This document shows positions 13,031-19,474 of a DNA stretch of 64,000 nt, in pieces. The position numbers were made by a program, and so were the translations under genes. Numbering within the stretch: the first letter of the stretch is position 1; each line of letters opens with the position of its first letter. Source of the stretch: Streptomyces massasporeus (GTDB taxonomy: Bacteria > Actinomycetota > Actinomycetes > Streptomycetales > Streptomycetaceae); contig NZ_BMSE01000017.1 in NCBI RefSeq assembly GCF_014648995.1, positions 1-64,000 on the forward strand, in the 5' to 3' direction. Under the pieces are notes generated by a model that made no database searches, was not told where the DNA came from, and saw only the letters and a program-made list of their open reading frames with translations.

Positions 13031-13104
13031 TTCCGCTCCCGCCCGGATATACTATGCTCACTGAACTTCACTGTGACTTCAACGCACTTCAATCCGCTTG
13101 AAGT
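13024..13104. promoter_or_regulatory. divergent promoter region with phased ACTTCA repeats
   Basis: Plus strand: TTGACA (13024-13029), an 18-bp spacer, then TATACT (13048-13053), nearly sigma-70 consensus. Minus strand: TAGTAT (complement of 13049-13054) is the -10 candidate for the HelD gene. ACTTCA occurs at 13065, 13076 and 13086 (11- and 10-bp steps) and in inverted form at 13099-13104, an arrangement expected for cooperative regulator binding on one DNA face. Confidence 0.6.
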
Positions 13105-13168
13105 CACGAACAAACAAATATACGCAGGGAAATCCCCCGAGCGCAATTGCTCGGGGGATTTCCTGTAT
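13060..13168 (+). ncRNA. candidate small RNA, ~105 nt
   Basis: A transcript from the near-consensus promoter at 13024-13053 would start near 13060 and meet a 15-bp perfect terminator stem at 13128-13163. In between lies a second stem: GTGACTTCAA (13073-13082) pairs perfectly with TTGAAGTCAC (13098-13107) around a 15-nt loop, followed by an A-rich single-stranded linker (13108-13127). No convincing short ORF fits: the only tidy one (13054-13101) begins before the predicted transcript start. The hairpin-linker-terminator layout is typical of regulatory RNA. It may instead be a leader/operator region without stable RNA. Confidence 0.45.
13128..13163. terminator. strong bidirectional intrinsic terminator
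   Basis: GGAAATCCCCCGAGC (13128-13142) and its exact complement (13149-13163) form a 15-bp stem with loop GCAATT. On the minus strand it follows the thioredoxin gene and is succeeded by a T-rich tract; on the plus strand it ends the candidate small RNA. Confidence 0.8.
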
Positions 13169-13191
13169 CCGGGCCGCGCTCGGGCCGCCGC

Positions 13192-13518
13192 TCACAGCAC
13201 GTCGCCGAGCTCCTCCAGCAGCCGTCGCTTCGCCCGCGCTCCCACCATCGACTTCACGGGCTCGCCGCCGCGGAACACCATGAAGGTCGGCATGGACAGG
13301 ACCCTGTAGGCGTTGGTCGTCATCGGGTTGGAGTCGACGTCCAGCTGCACGACCTTCAGCCGGTCGCCCTCCTCGGAGGCGAGGGCCTTGAGCACCGGGC
13401 CCATCTGCCGGCAGGGCGGGCACCAGTCGGCGGTGAACTCCACCAGTACCGGCAGCTCCGCGCCGATCACCTCCGCCTCGAAGTCCGCGTCCGTCACATC
13501 CATCACGCCGGTCACCAT
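13192..13518 (-). CDS. thioredoxin (WCPPC active site)
   Basis: This 108-residue thioredoxin performs disulfide exchange in the cytoplasm. Conserved features are LVEFTADWCPPCRQMGPVL, VDVDSNP-like LDVDSNPMTTNAYRVLSMPTFMVFRGGEPV with the cis-Pro after SM, and no signal peptide. The active site is WCPPC rather than the canonical WCGPC, which should shift its redox potential. The start is the ATG at 13518 with GGAGGGG upstream; it overlaps the end of the merR gene by 7 nt, so merR and trx form one operon. The gene is followed by a strong terminator. Confidence 0.93.
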   Translation of the reverse strand: MVTGVMDVTDADFEAEVIGAELPVLVEFTADWCPPCRQMGPVLKALASEEGDRLKVVQLDVDSNPMTTNAYRVLSMPTFMVFRGGEPVKSMVGARAKRRLLEELGDVL

Positions 13519-13925
13519 GGGTCCCCTCCCAGCTCGCACACGGGTTCCGGACCGCCCGGAACCTCCGCCTCGGCGGCCAGCTCGGCCCGGGCCAGCTGCC
13601 GCGCGACCGTGTCCCGGACGGTGGTCAGCTCACCGATCAGGGAGTCCAGCTCGCCCAGCTTGCGCCGGTAGACCGCGAGCGACGCCGGGCAGGAGTCGCC
13701 CTCGGGATGCCCGGCACGCAGGCACTCCACGAAGGGCCGCGTCTCCTCCAGATCGAATCCGAAGTCCTGGAGCGTCCTGATCTGCCGCAGCAGCCGCAGG
13801 TCGCTCTCGTCGTAGGTCCGGTATCCGTTTCCCGTGCGCCGCGCGGGCAGCAGTCCCCGCGACTCGTAGTACCGCAGCGTTCGCGTCGTGGTCCCGGCCC
13901 GTGCGGCCAGCTCGCCGATTCGCAT
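13512..13925 (-). CDS. MerR-family regulator
   Basis: The 137-residue protein begins with the classic MerR winged helix (MRIGELAARAGTTTRTLRYYESRGLL, residues 1-26), then a coiled dimer helix and a short C-terminus. Cys residues occur in FVECLRAG and DSCPAS, with another near the C-terminus (PVCELGG), so thiol or metal sensing is possible. I start it at ATG 13925 rather than the longer frame because the MRIGELA motif begins there and a -10 box lies 7 nt before it, which suggests a leaderless mRNA. It is coupled to thioredoxin, so oxidative or electrophile stress control is a reasonable inference. Confidence 0.92.
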   Translation of the reverse strand: MRIGELAARAGTTTRTLRYYESRGLLPARRTGNGYRTYDESDLRLLRQIRTLQDFGFDLEETRPFVECLRAGHPEGDSCPASLAVYRRKLGELDSLIGELTTVRDTVARQLARAELAAEAEVPGGPEPVCELGGDPW

Positions 13926-13932
13926 GCGGTCG

Positions 13933-13963
13933 AACGTAATCCTTGACCCCGGCGTCAAGGCAA
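13933..13963 (-). promoter_or_regulatory. MerR-type promoter with 19-bp spacer and dyad operator
   Basis: On the minus strand TTGCCT (complement of 13958-13963), 19 bp, then TACGTT (complement of 13933-13938). Inside it lies the perfect dyad CCTTGAC-N6-GTCAAGG (13941-13960). A 19-bp spacer holding a dyad is the hallmark of promoters that MerR proteins untwist. The -10 ends 7 nt before the merR ATG. The operator overlaps the stop codon of the upstream Lrp gene. Confidence 0.75.
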
Positions 13964-14464
13964 CAGCGGTTTCCGCTCCACCGGGGAGGTCAGCACGATC
14001 GACGTCGTGGTGCGGCCGAGCACGGACACGCCCTCCAGGACGTCCTCCAGGTGGACGGTGTCGCGGACGGCGACCTTGAGGATCCAGCAGTCCTCCCCGA
14101 CCACGTGGTGCACCTCGGTGATCTCGGGGCGCTCGATCAGCTCCAGGGTCCTGGGGTGCTTGAGGGTGTAGCCGCCGTGCGGGTTCACGCGGATGAACGC
14201 CTGGATGCCGTAGCCGAGCCGGGCCGGCACGACGTGCGCGCCGTAGCCGCTGATCACGCCCGCCGCCTCCAGTCGCCGCACCCGCTCGGTGACGGCCGCG
14301 GGGCTGAGTCTGACCCGACGGCCGAGCTCGCTGAGCTTGATCCGGCCGTCGGTCTGCAGCAGCTGGAGGATCTGCCGGTCCAGCGCGTCGAAGGCCGCCG
14401 ATGTTTCGTCGGCGGCGGTGCGCGACTGCCGTGGTTCCTTCGGCGCGGACGCCTGAACTCCCAT
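13955..14464 (-). CDS. Lrp/AsnC-family regulator
   Basis: The 169-residue protein has an N-terminal helix-turn-helix (DALDRQILQLLQTDGRIKLSELGRRVRLSPAAVTERVRRLEAAGVI, about residues 27-72) and a C-terminal RAM ligand-binding domain (EVHHVVGEDCWILKVAVRDTVHLEDVL). Such proteins form octamers and usually respond to amino acids. The ATG at 14464 follows AAGGGGG. Its start lies only 39 bp from the divergent epimerase gene, so their promoters must overlap and the Lrp protein probably controls that gene. The residue upstream of 14464 in the same frame is shadow. Confidence 0.93.
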   Translation of the reverse strand: MGVQASAPKEPRQSRTAADETSAAFDALDRQILQLLQTDGRIKLSELGRRVRLSPAAVTERVRRLEAAGVISGYGAHVVPARLGYGIQAFIRVNPHGGYTLKHPRTLELIERPEITEVHHVVGEDCWILKVAVRDTVHLEDVLEGVSVLGRTTTSIVLTSPVERKPLLP

Positions 14465-14503
14465 GAATCCCCCTTCAGAGCGCGGATGTACGCCGGGAGA
14501 ATT

Positions 14504-15424
14504 ATGACCATGGAAAAGGCCCTGGAAGTCCTGGTCATCGGCGGGAACCGTTACGTCGGTAAGCGTCTGCTCGCACGGCTGCTCGCCGCGGGGCACCGCG
14601 TCACCGTGCTGAACCGGGGGTCCTCCCCGCCGCCCGCCGGGGTGGAACACCTGCGCGCCGACCGGGACGACGAAAGGTCGCTGACCGGCGCGCTCGGCTC
14701 GCGGGTCTTCGACGTCGTCGTCGACCAGGTCTGCTACACCCCGCGCCAGGCCGCGATCGCCCACCGCGTCTTCTCCGGGCGCACCCGCCGCTATGTGATG
14801 ACCTCGACGGTCGAGGTGTACGAGTACGAGGACTCCCCCGCCCTCGTGCGCGAGGAGGCCGTCGACCCGGCCACGGTCACCGTCGACCTCGAACTCCCCT
14901 GGGGCGACACCGCGTTCCTGGAGGCCCACTACGGGGAGGGCAAGCGGCAGGCCGAGGCGGTCTTCGCCGCCGGGGGCGCGGCGCTGCCGTACACGGCGGT
15001 GCGGGTGGCCCATGTGCTGGGCGGGGACGACGACTTCACGGGCAGGCTGGCCCACTACGCCGAGCGGATACGCACCGGTGAGCCGATCGCCGTGCCGGCG
15101 GTGAACCGGCCGGCCACCTACGTGTACGTCGAGGAGATCGCGGGCTTCCTGGCCTGGGCGGCGGGCGAGGACTTCACCGGCCCGGTGAACGCGGCCTCCT
15201 CCGGGGCGCTGAGCACCGAGGAGCTGTGCGCTGCGGTGGCCGCTCATGTACCGGGCGGCCGAGCCGAGTTCCGGCCCGTGGAGGTCGGCGAGGTCTCGCC
15301 GTTCTCCTTCCGCCGCTCCTACGGCATGGACAACACCCGGGCCGCCCGGCTCGGCTTCGCCTTCGGCGAGGCCCGGCAGTGGCTGCCGCGTGCCGTCGCC
15401 GAGACGCTCGGGAAGGCCGGCTGA
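14504..15424 (+). CDS. NAD-dependent epimerase/dehydratase family protein (extended SDR)
   Basis: The ~306-residue protein has an N-terminal Rossmann motif (VLVIGGNRYVGKRLLARLLAAGHRVTVLNRGS), typical of atypical extended SDRs. The middle carries YVMTSTVEVYE, and AHYGEGKRQAEAVF supplies the Tyr-x3-Lys pair (Y-GEG-K) of the active site. The C-terminus has PATYVYVEEIAGFL. The substrate is unknown; nucleotide-sugar-like compounds are common for the family. Two ATG codons (14504, 14510) follow GGGAGA. One base separates its stop from the aldo-keto reductase start, so the two are an operon. Confidence 0.87.
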   Translation: MTMEKALEVLVIGGNRYVGKRLLARLLAAGHRVTVLNRGSSPPPAGVEHLRADRDDERSLTGALGSRVFDVVVDQVCYTPRQAAIAHRVFSGRTRRYVMTSTVEVYEYEDSPALVREEAVDPATVTVDLELPWGDTAFLEAHYGEGKRQAEAVFAAGGAALPYTAVRVAHVLGGDDDFTGRLAHYAERIRTGEPIAVPAVNRPATYVYVEEIAGFLAWAAGEDFTGPVNAASSGALSTEELCAAVAAHVPGGRAEFRPVEVGEVSPFSFRRSYGMDNTRAARLGFAFGEARQWLPRAVAETLGKAG

Positions 15425-15425
15425 C

Positions 15426-16346
15426 ATGCGTTACAGGACACTCGGCGGGCTGCGGGTGAGCGCGGTCGGGCTCGGCGCGATGCCGCTGTCCATCGAGGGC
15501 CGGCCGGACGAGGAACGCGCCCTGGCCACCGTGCACGCCGCCCTCGACGCGGGGGTGACCCTGCTGGACACGGCCGACTCGTACCATCTGCCGGGCGCGG
15601 AGCCCGGGCACAACGAACGCCTGGTGGCCCGCGCCCTGGAGACCTACGGCGGTGACACCTCCGATGTCCTGGTGGCGACGAAGGGCGGCCGCGGCCGCCC
15701 GCCCGGCGGCGACTGGACGGTGAACGGCTCCCCCCGCCACCTCAAGGCCGCCGCCGAGGCGTCGCGCGAGCGGCTGGGCGTGGAGGCGATCGGCCTCTAC
15801 CAACTGCACAAGCCCGACCCCGCGGTGCCCTTCGAGGAGTCGGTCGGCGCGCTGCGCGAGCTGCTCGACGCGGGCACGATCCGGCTGGCCGGTGTGTCCA
15901 ACGCGGACGCGGATCAGATCCGCCGGGCGCGCGAGATCCTCGGCGACCGGCTGGTGTCGGTGCAGAACCGGTACTCCCCCGCCGCCCGGGACAGTGAGCC
16001 GGAGCTGCGGCTGTGTGCGGACCTGGGGCTGGCATTCCTGCCGTGGAGCCCGCTGGGCGGACTGTCCCGCAGCTCCCTGGACGGGCCGTCGCGCACGGAG
16101 GGGGCGGAGCGCTTCGCCGCGTTCCACGCGGTGGCGGCGGAGCACGGCGTCAGCCCCCAACAGGTCGCCCTGGCCTGGCTGCTGGCCCGATCCCCCACGA
16201 TCGTCCCGATCCCGGGGGCGAGCCGACCGCACACGATCAGGGACTCGGCAGCCGCGGCGGACCTGCTGCTCACCGCGGAGGACACGGCCCGGCTGGACGA
16301 GGCGACCGGGGGTGGTGCGCGTCCGGCGCCGGTCACGAAGGCGTAG
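15426..16346 (+). CDS. aldo/keto reductase
   Basis: This 306-residue NADPH-dependent reductase has the AKR catalytic tetrad: Asp in TLLDTADSYHLPG, the Tyr of that same motif, Lys in VLVATKGG and His in YQLHKPDP. The C-terminal cofactor loop is present (IPIPGASRPHTIRDS-like IVPIPGASRPHTI). It begins 2 nt after the epimerase stop. The last ~25 codons (RLDEATGGGARPAPVTKA) are of special note because degenerate copies of this DNA recur at a 123-bp period downstream, so the 3' end seems to have been duplicated repeatedly. Confidence 0.92.
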   Translation: MRYRTLGGLRVSAVGLGAMPLSIEGRPDEERALATVHAALDAGVTLLDTADSYHLPGAEPGHNERLVARALETYGGDTSDVLVATKGGRGRPPGGDWTVNGSPRHLKAAAEASRERLGVEAIGLYQLHKPDPAVPFEESVGALRELLDAGTIRLAGVSNADADQIRRAREILGDRLVSVQNRYSPAARDSEPELRLCADLGLAFLPWSPLGGLSRSSLDGPSRTEGAERFAAFHAVAAEHGVSPQQVALAWLLARSPTIVPIPGASRPHTIRDSAAAADLLLTAEDTARLDEATGGGARPAPVTKA

Positions 16347-16370
16347 TCGTCCCTACTGCGGGGGGGGGCG

Positions 16371-16850
16371 GCGAGCGGCCGCCAACCGCCACGGACATGG
16401 CCAACGCGGCGGACGTGTCCGGCTGGACGACGCGGACGGTGGGGCGCGCCCAGCGCCGGTCACCAGCGCGCCGTCGTCCCGACTGCCGGATGGGCGAGCG
16501 GCCGCCAACCGCCACGGACACGGCCAACGCGGCGGACGTGTCCGGCTGGACGACGCGGACGGTGGGGCGCGCCCAGCGCCGGTCACCAGCGCGCCGTCGT
16601 CACGACTGCCGGATGGGCGAGCGGCCGCCAACCGCCACGGACACGGCCAACACGGCGGACGCGTCCGGCTGGACGACGCGGCCGGGTCCGCCGAAGCGAA
16701 GCGGCCGGGCCTGTGCGCGCCCCGCCGGTCACCAAGAGGCCGTCCTCCCGACTCCGGAGGCGGCGGGCCGCAGACAGTCACGGCCTCGGCCAACGCGGCG
16801 GACGTGTCCGGCTGGACGACGCGGCCGGATGGACGACTCGGCCGGGCCGG
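16371..16850 (+). repeat. 123-bp tandem repeat derived from the aldo-keto reductase 3' end
   Basis: This is a gene-free stretch. Units begin at 16371, 16494 and 16617 (period exactly 123 bp), and GGCTGGAC recurs at 16421, 16544, 16667 and, more diverged, 16810. The same block occurs inside the reductase gene at 16291, where it encodes RLDEATGGGARPAPVT; the copies would read RLDDADGGARPAPVT in another frame. The first two full units are nearly identical, and the third and fourth decay. The open frames running through the array are by-products of a period divisible by three; no start signal supports them. Confidence 0.85.
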
Positions 16851-16930
16851 ACCACGCCGGCACCGGGCGCGCATGCGGCGCCTGCCGCGCATCGGCGGTG
16901 GCGCCGTTCTCGTGACGGGCATGGGCCGCC

Positions 16931-16983
16931 GTGTCCACGAAGTCCCGCCTGCCCGGAGGCGAACGGCGGGACTTCGTGGACAC
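16931..16983. terminator. bidirectional terminator, 19-bp perfect stem
   Basis: GTGTCCACGAAGTCCCGCC (16931-16949) and its exact complement (16965-16983) enclose a 15-nt loop. It lies 12 bp from the MFS stop and after the reductase repeat region, between convergent genes. Confidence 0.85.
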
Positions 16984-16995
16984 GGTGGACACGGC

Positions 16996-18669
16996 CTAGC
17001 GGGACCCGGCGGACTCCAGTTCCTTGCTCTCGTCCGCAGGCTCCTCCAGCGTCTTCTCCTTGCTCGGCAGGAGCAGCGCCACCACCACCGTGCCGATGCC
17101 CAGGATCACGGCCCCGATCAGGCTGGTGTGGGCGACCGCGTCGGAGAACGAGGATCCGACCGCGTCGGCCATCTGCCGGGCGCCGCCGCCGAGTTGCTCG
17201 GCCTGGGCGCGGAGCCGCTCGGCCTGCTGGGGGTCGCCGGTGTGCGCGGCCTGCTCGGCGAGCTGCCGGGCCTTGTCGCCGATGCCCTGGGCGACGGCGT
17301 ACCCGGCCCCGACGGAGTCCTGGGCGGTGGACAGGGAGGAGGCGGGGAGCTTGCTGCCGGCCGTGGCGTCCGAGAGGTGGCCGGAGTACGACGTCGCCAG
17401 CAGCGAGCCGAGGATGGCGATGCCCAGCGAACCGCCGAGCTCCAGCGACGTGTCGTTCACCGCGCCGCCGACGCCCAGCTCCGACTCCGGGAACGCCCCC
17501 ATGATCGCGTCCGTGCAGGGCGAGAGCGCGAGTCCGATCGAGAGGCCGAGGACGACCAGGGGCGCGACGAAGTCGCCGTACGACGAACCGGCGTCGACCT
17601 GGGTGAGCAGCGCCAGGGCCGCCGTGCCGCCGACCATGCCCGCCGTGACGGTCCACTTCATGCCGACCCGGGGCGTGAGGAAGCCGGTGAGGGCCGACCC
17701 CACGAACACCGCTCCCGCCAGCGGCAGCATGCGCAGGCCCGTGTCCAGGGCGTCGTAGCCGAGGACGAACTGGAGGTGCTGCGTCAGGTAGTAGAAGGCG
17801 CCGAAGACCGCCAGGAAGAACAGGGCGACGGCGAGGTTGGAGCCGGCGAAGCCGCGGTTCGTGAAGCGGCGGACGTCGAGCAGCGGGCGCGGGTGGCGCA
17901 GCTCCCAGAGGACGAACGCGACGAGCCCGGCTCCGGCGACGACCGCCGCCGTGACGGCCTTGACGCCCCAGCCGAAGTGCGGCCCTTCGATGATCATGTA
18001 GACCAGCGCGGCGATCCACACCACCGACAGCAGTCCGCCGCCGTAGTCGATGCGCCCGCGGTCCGCGGCCTTGGACGGCGGTACGAGGACGAAGGCGCCG
18101 AGGATGGCGAGGATCGCGATGGGGACGTTGATGAGGAACGTCGAGGACCAGCCGTGGTCCGCCAGCAGCGCGCCGGCGACGAGCGGTCCGGCCGCGATGG
18201 CGAGGCCGGCCGTGGCGGTCCACAGGGTGATGGCCTTGGCCCGTTCGGCGCGCGGGAAGGTCGAGGCGAGGAGGGACAGTGTGGCGGGCATGATCATCGC
18301 GGCGCCGGCGCCCATCACGGCCCGTGCGGCGATGACCGTCGTGGAGCTGTCGGCGAGGTACCCGAAGACGGAGCCGCCCGCGAACACGGCCAGCCCGAGG
18401 ACGAGCGCGCCCCGGCGGCTGTACTTGTCGCCTATCGCGCCGAGCAGCAGCATCAGCGCGGCGTAGGGGACGGTGTAGCCGTCGATCACCCACTGCAGGT
18501 CGGCGCTGTTCAAACCGAGGTCCGCGGTCATGTCGGGCGCGGCGACGGTGAGGGCGGTGTTGGCCATCACGATGATCAGCAGGCTGAGGCAGAGCACGAG
18601 GAGCGCCCACCAGCGGCGTGCGTAGGGGCGGTCCATCCTCTCGGTCGGTTCGTTCATGACGAGTCGCAT
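16996..18669 (-). CDS. MFS drug exporter, DHA2 (14-TM) family
   Basis: The 557-residue integral membrane protein belongs to the EmrB/QacA-type proton antiporters. It has a short cytoplasmic N-terminus (ERMDRPYARRWWALLVLCLSLLIIVMANTALTVAAPDM), motif A (GAIGDKYSRRGALVLG) and motif C-like segments; the ~14 hydrophobic stretches match DHA2 length. A ~60-residue polar loop precedes the final TM (SDAVAHTSLIGAVILGIGTVVVALLLP). It probably exports amphiphilic drugs or a secondary metabolite. It is divergent from a TetR gene with three operator copies between them, and so almost certainly derepressed by an exported ligand. The ATG at 18669 was chosen; one at 18657 is an alternative. Confidence 0.93.
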   Translation of the reverse strand: MRLVMNEPTERMDRPYARRWWALLVLCLSLLIIVMANTALTVAAPDMTADLGLNSADLQWVIDGYTVPYAALMLLLGAIGDKYSRRGALVLGLAVFAGGSVFGYLADSSTTVIAARAVMGAGAAMIMPATLSLLASTFPRAERAKAITLWTATAGLAIAAGPLVAGALLADHGWSSTFLINVPIAILAILGAFVLVPPSKAADRGRIDYGGGLLSVVWIAALVYMIIEGPHFGWGVKAVTAAVVAGAGLVAFVLWELRHPRPLLDVRRFTNRGFAGSNLAVALFFLAVFGAFYYLTQHLQFVLGYDALDTGLRMLPLAGAVFVGSALTGFLTPRVGMKWTVTAGMVGGTAALALLTQVDAGSSYGDFVAPLVVLGLSIGLALSPCTDAIMGAFPESELGVGGAVNDTSLELGGSLGIAILGSLLATSYSGHLSDATAGSKLPASSLSTAQDSVGAGYAVAQGIGDKARQLAEQAAHTGDPQQAERLRAQAEQLGGGARQMADAVGSSFSDAVAHTSLIGAVILGIGTVVVALLLPSKEKTLEEPADESKELESAGSR

Positions 18670-18695
18670 GGCAGGGGTTGCCTTCCCGGCTTGAG

Positions 18696-18758
18696 TTGCA
18701 CATGGCTGTGCATTTACACAACGATGTGCAATCTACGCCGTTGCACAGCGCTGTGCAA
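18696..18758. promoter_or_regulatory. three TetR-type operators in the tetR-MFS intergenic region
   Basis: Three 18-bp sites share the form TTGCACA-N4-TGTGCAA: 18696-18713 (centre TGGC), 18714-18731 (first arm TTACACA, centre ACGA) and 18741-18758. The last, TTGCACAGCGCTGTGCAA, is a perfect palindrome. The first two abut at an 18-bp step. They occupy most of the 109-bp gap, so repressor binding would block both promoters. Confidence 0.85.
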
Positions 18759-18778
18759 CTCAATCCGGGAGGGGCACA

Positions 18779-19393
18779 ATGACGTCCATGACCACGGGTA
18801 CCAGCCGCGCCGACGCCAACCGCCGCCGCATCCTCGACGTCGCCCTCGCCGAGCTGCTGCGCGACCCCGACGCGTCCATGGACCAGATCGCACGGGCCGC
18901 GGGCGTCGTACGGCGGACGGTGTACGGGCACTTCCCGAGCCGCGAGGCGCTGATCAGCACGCTCGTCGACGAGGCCGTGGAGGCGCTGTCGGCCGCGCAC
19001 GCGGCGGGCCGCGAGGACGTGCGGGACCCGGCGGAGGCGGTGGCGCGCTCGGTGCTGGCGGTGTGGGCGATCGCCGACCGCTACCGGCTGCTGGTCGCGC
19101 TCGCCCAGCGCACGGTCACCATGCAGGGCATCCGGGAGCGGCTCGCCCCGGTCCGCCAGGCGAGCATCGGGCTGCTGCAGCGCGGGCTGGACGAGGACGT
19201 CTTCAGCTCACCGCTGCCGGCGCCGGCCCTGGCGTACGTGCACGAGCAGATGCTGTTCGCGGTGATGGAGGCGGTGAACGACGGCCTGCTGGCAGCGCGA
19301 GAGGCGGGCCGCTGCGCCGCGGTCACCGTACTGACCGCGGCGGGCGTGCCCGCCTCGAAGGCCACCGAGCTGGTGGCGAAGCTGAACGCTTGA
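18779..19393 (+). CDS. TetR-family repressor of the adjacent exporter
   Basis: The 204-residue protein has a TetR helix-turn-helix (RRRILDVALAELLRDPDASMDQIARAAGVVRRTVYGHFPSREALI, residues ~15-60) and an all-helical C-terminal ligand domain. The start is ATG 18779 after GGGAGG. It is divergent from the DHA2 exporter, and the shared gap holds three near-identical palindromes, so it likely represses both genes until a drug-like ligand binds. A convergent dicarboxylate transporter gene follows after a hairpin. Confidence 0.95.
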   Translation: MTSMTTGTSRADANRRRILDVALAELLRDPDASMDQIARAAGVVRRTVYGHFPSREALISTLVDEAVEALSAAHAAGREDVRDPAEAVARSVLAVWAIADRYRLLVALAQRTVTMQGIRERLAPVRQASIGLLQRGLDEDVFSSPLPAPALAYVHEQMLFAVMEAVNDGLLAAREAGRCAAVTVLTAAGVPASKATELVAKLNA

Positions 19394-19412
19394 TCCGTCT
19401 GTGTGCTGTGAA

Positions 19413-19451
19413 CCGGGCGGCTGAGCGACGGGGGGACACCCAGCCGCCCGG
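19413..19451. terminator. terminator between tetR and the dicarboxylate transporter
   Basis: CCGGGCGGCTG (19413-19423) and CAGCCGCCCGG (19441-19451) form an 11-bp stem with a 17-nt loop in the 81-bp convergent gap. Confidence 0.7.
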
Positions 19452-19474
19452 ATTCCATGGGGGGCGGCGCGGCC

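Noticed and set aside
13054..13101. 15-codon ORF starting with ATG immediately after TATACT
   Set aside because: The ATG lies before the predicted transcription start and has no ribosome site, so it is unlikely to be translated.
16371..16850. Repeat region read as a repetitive protein gene
   Set aside because: No start codon with a ribosome site, decay of later units, and similarity to the reductase 3' end explain it better.
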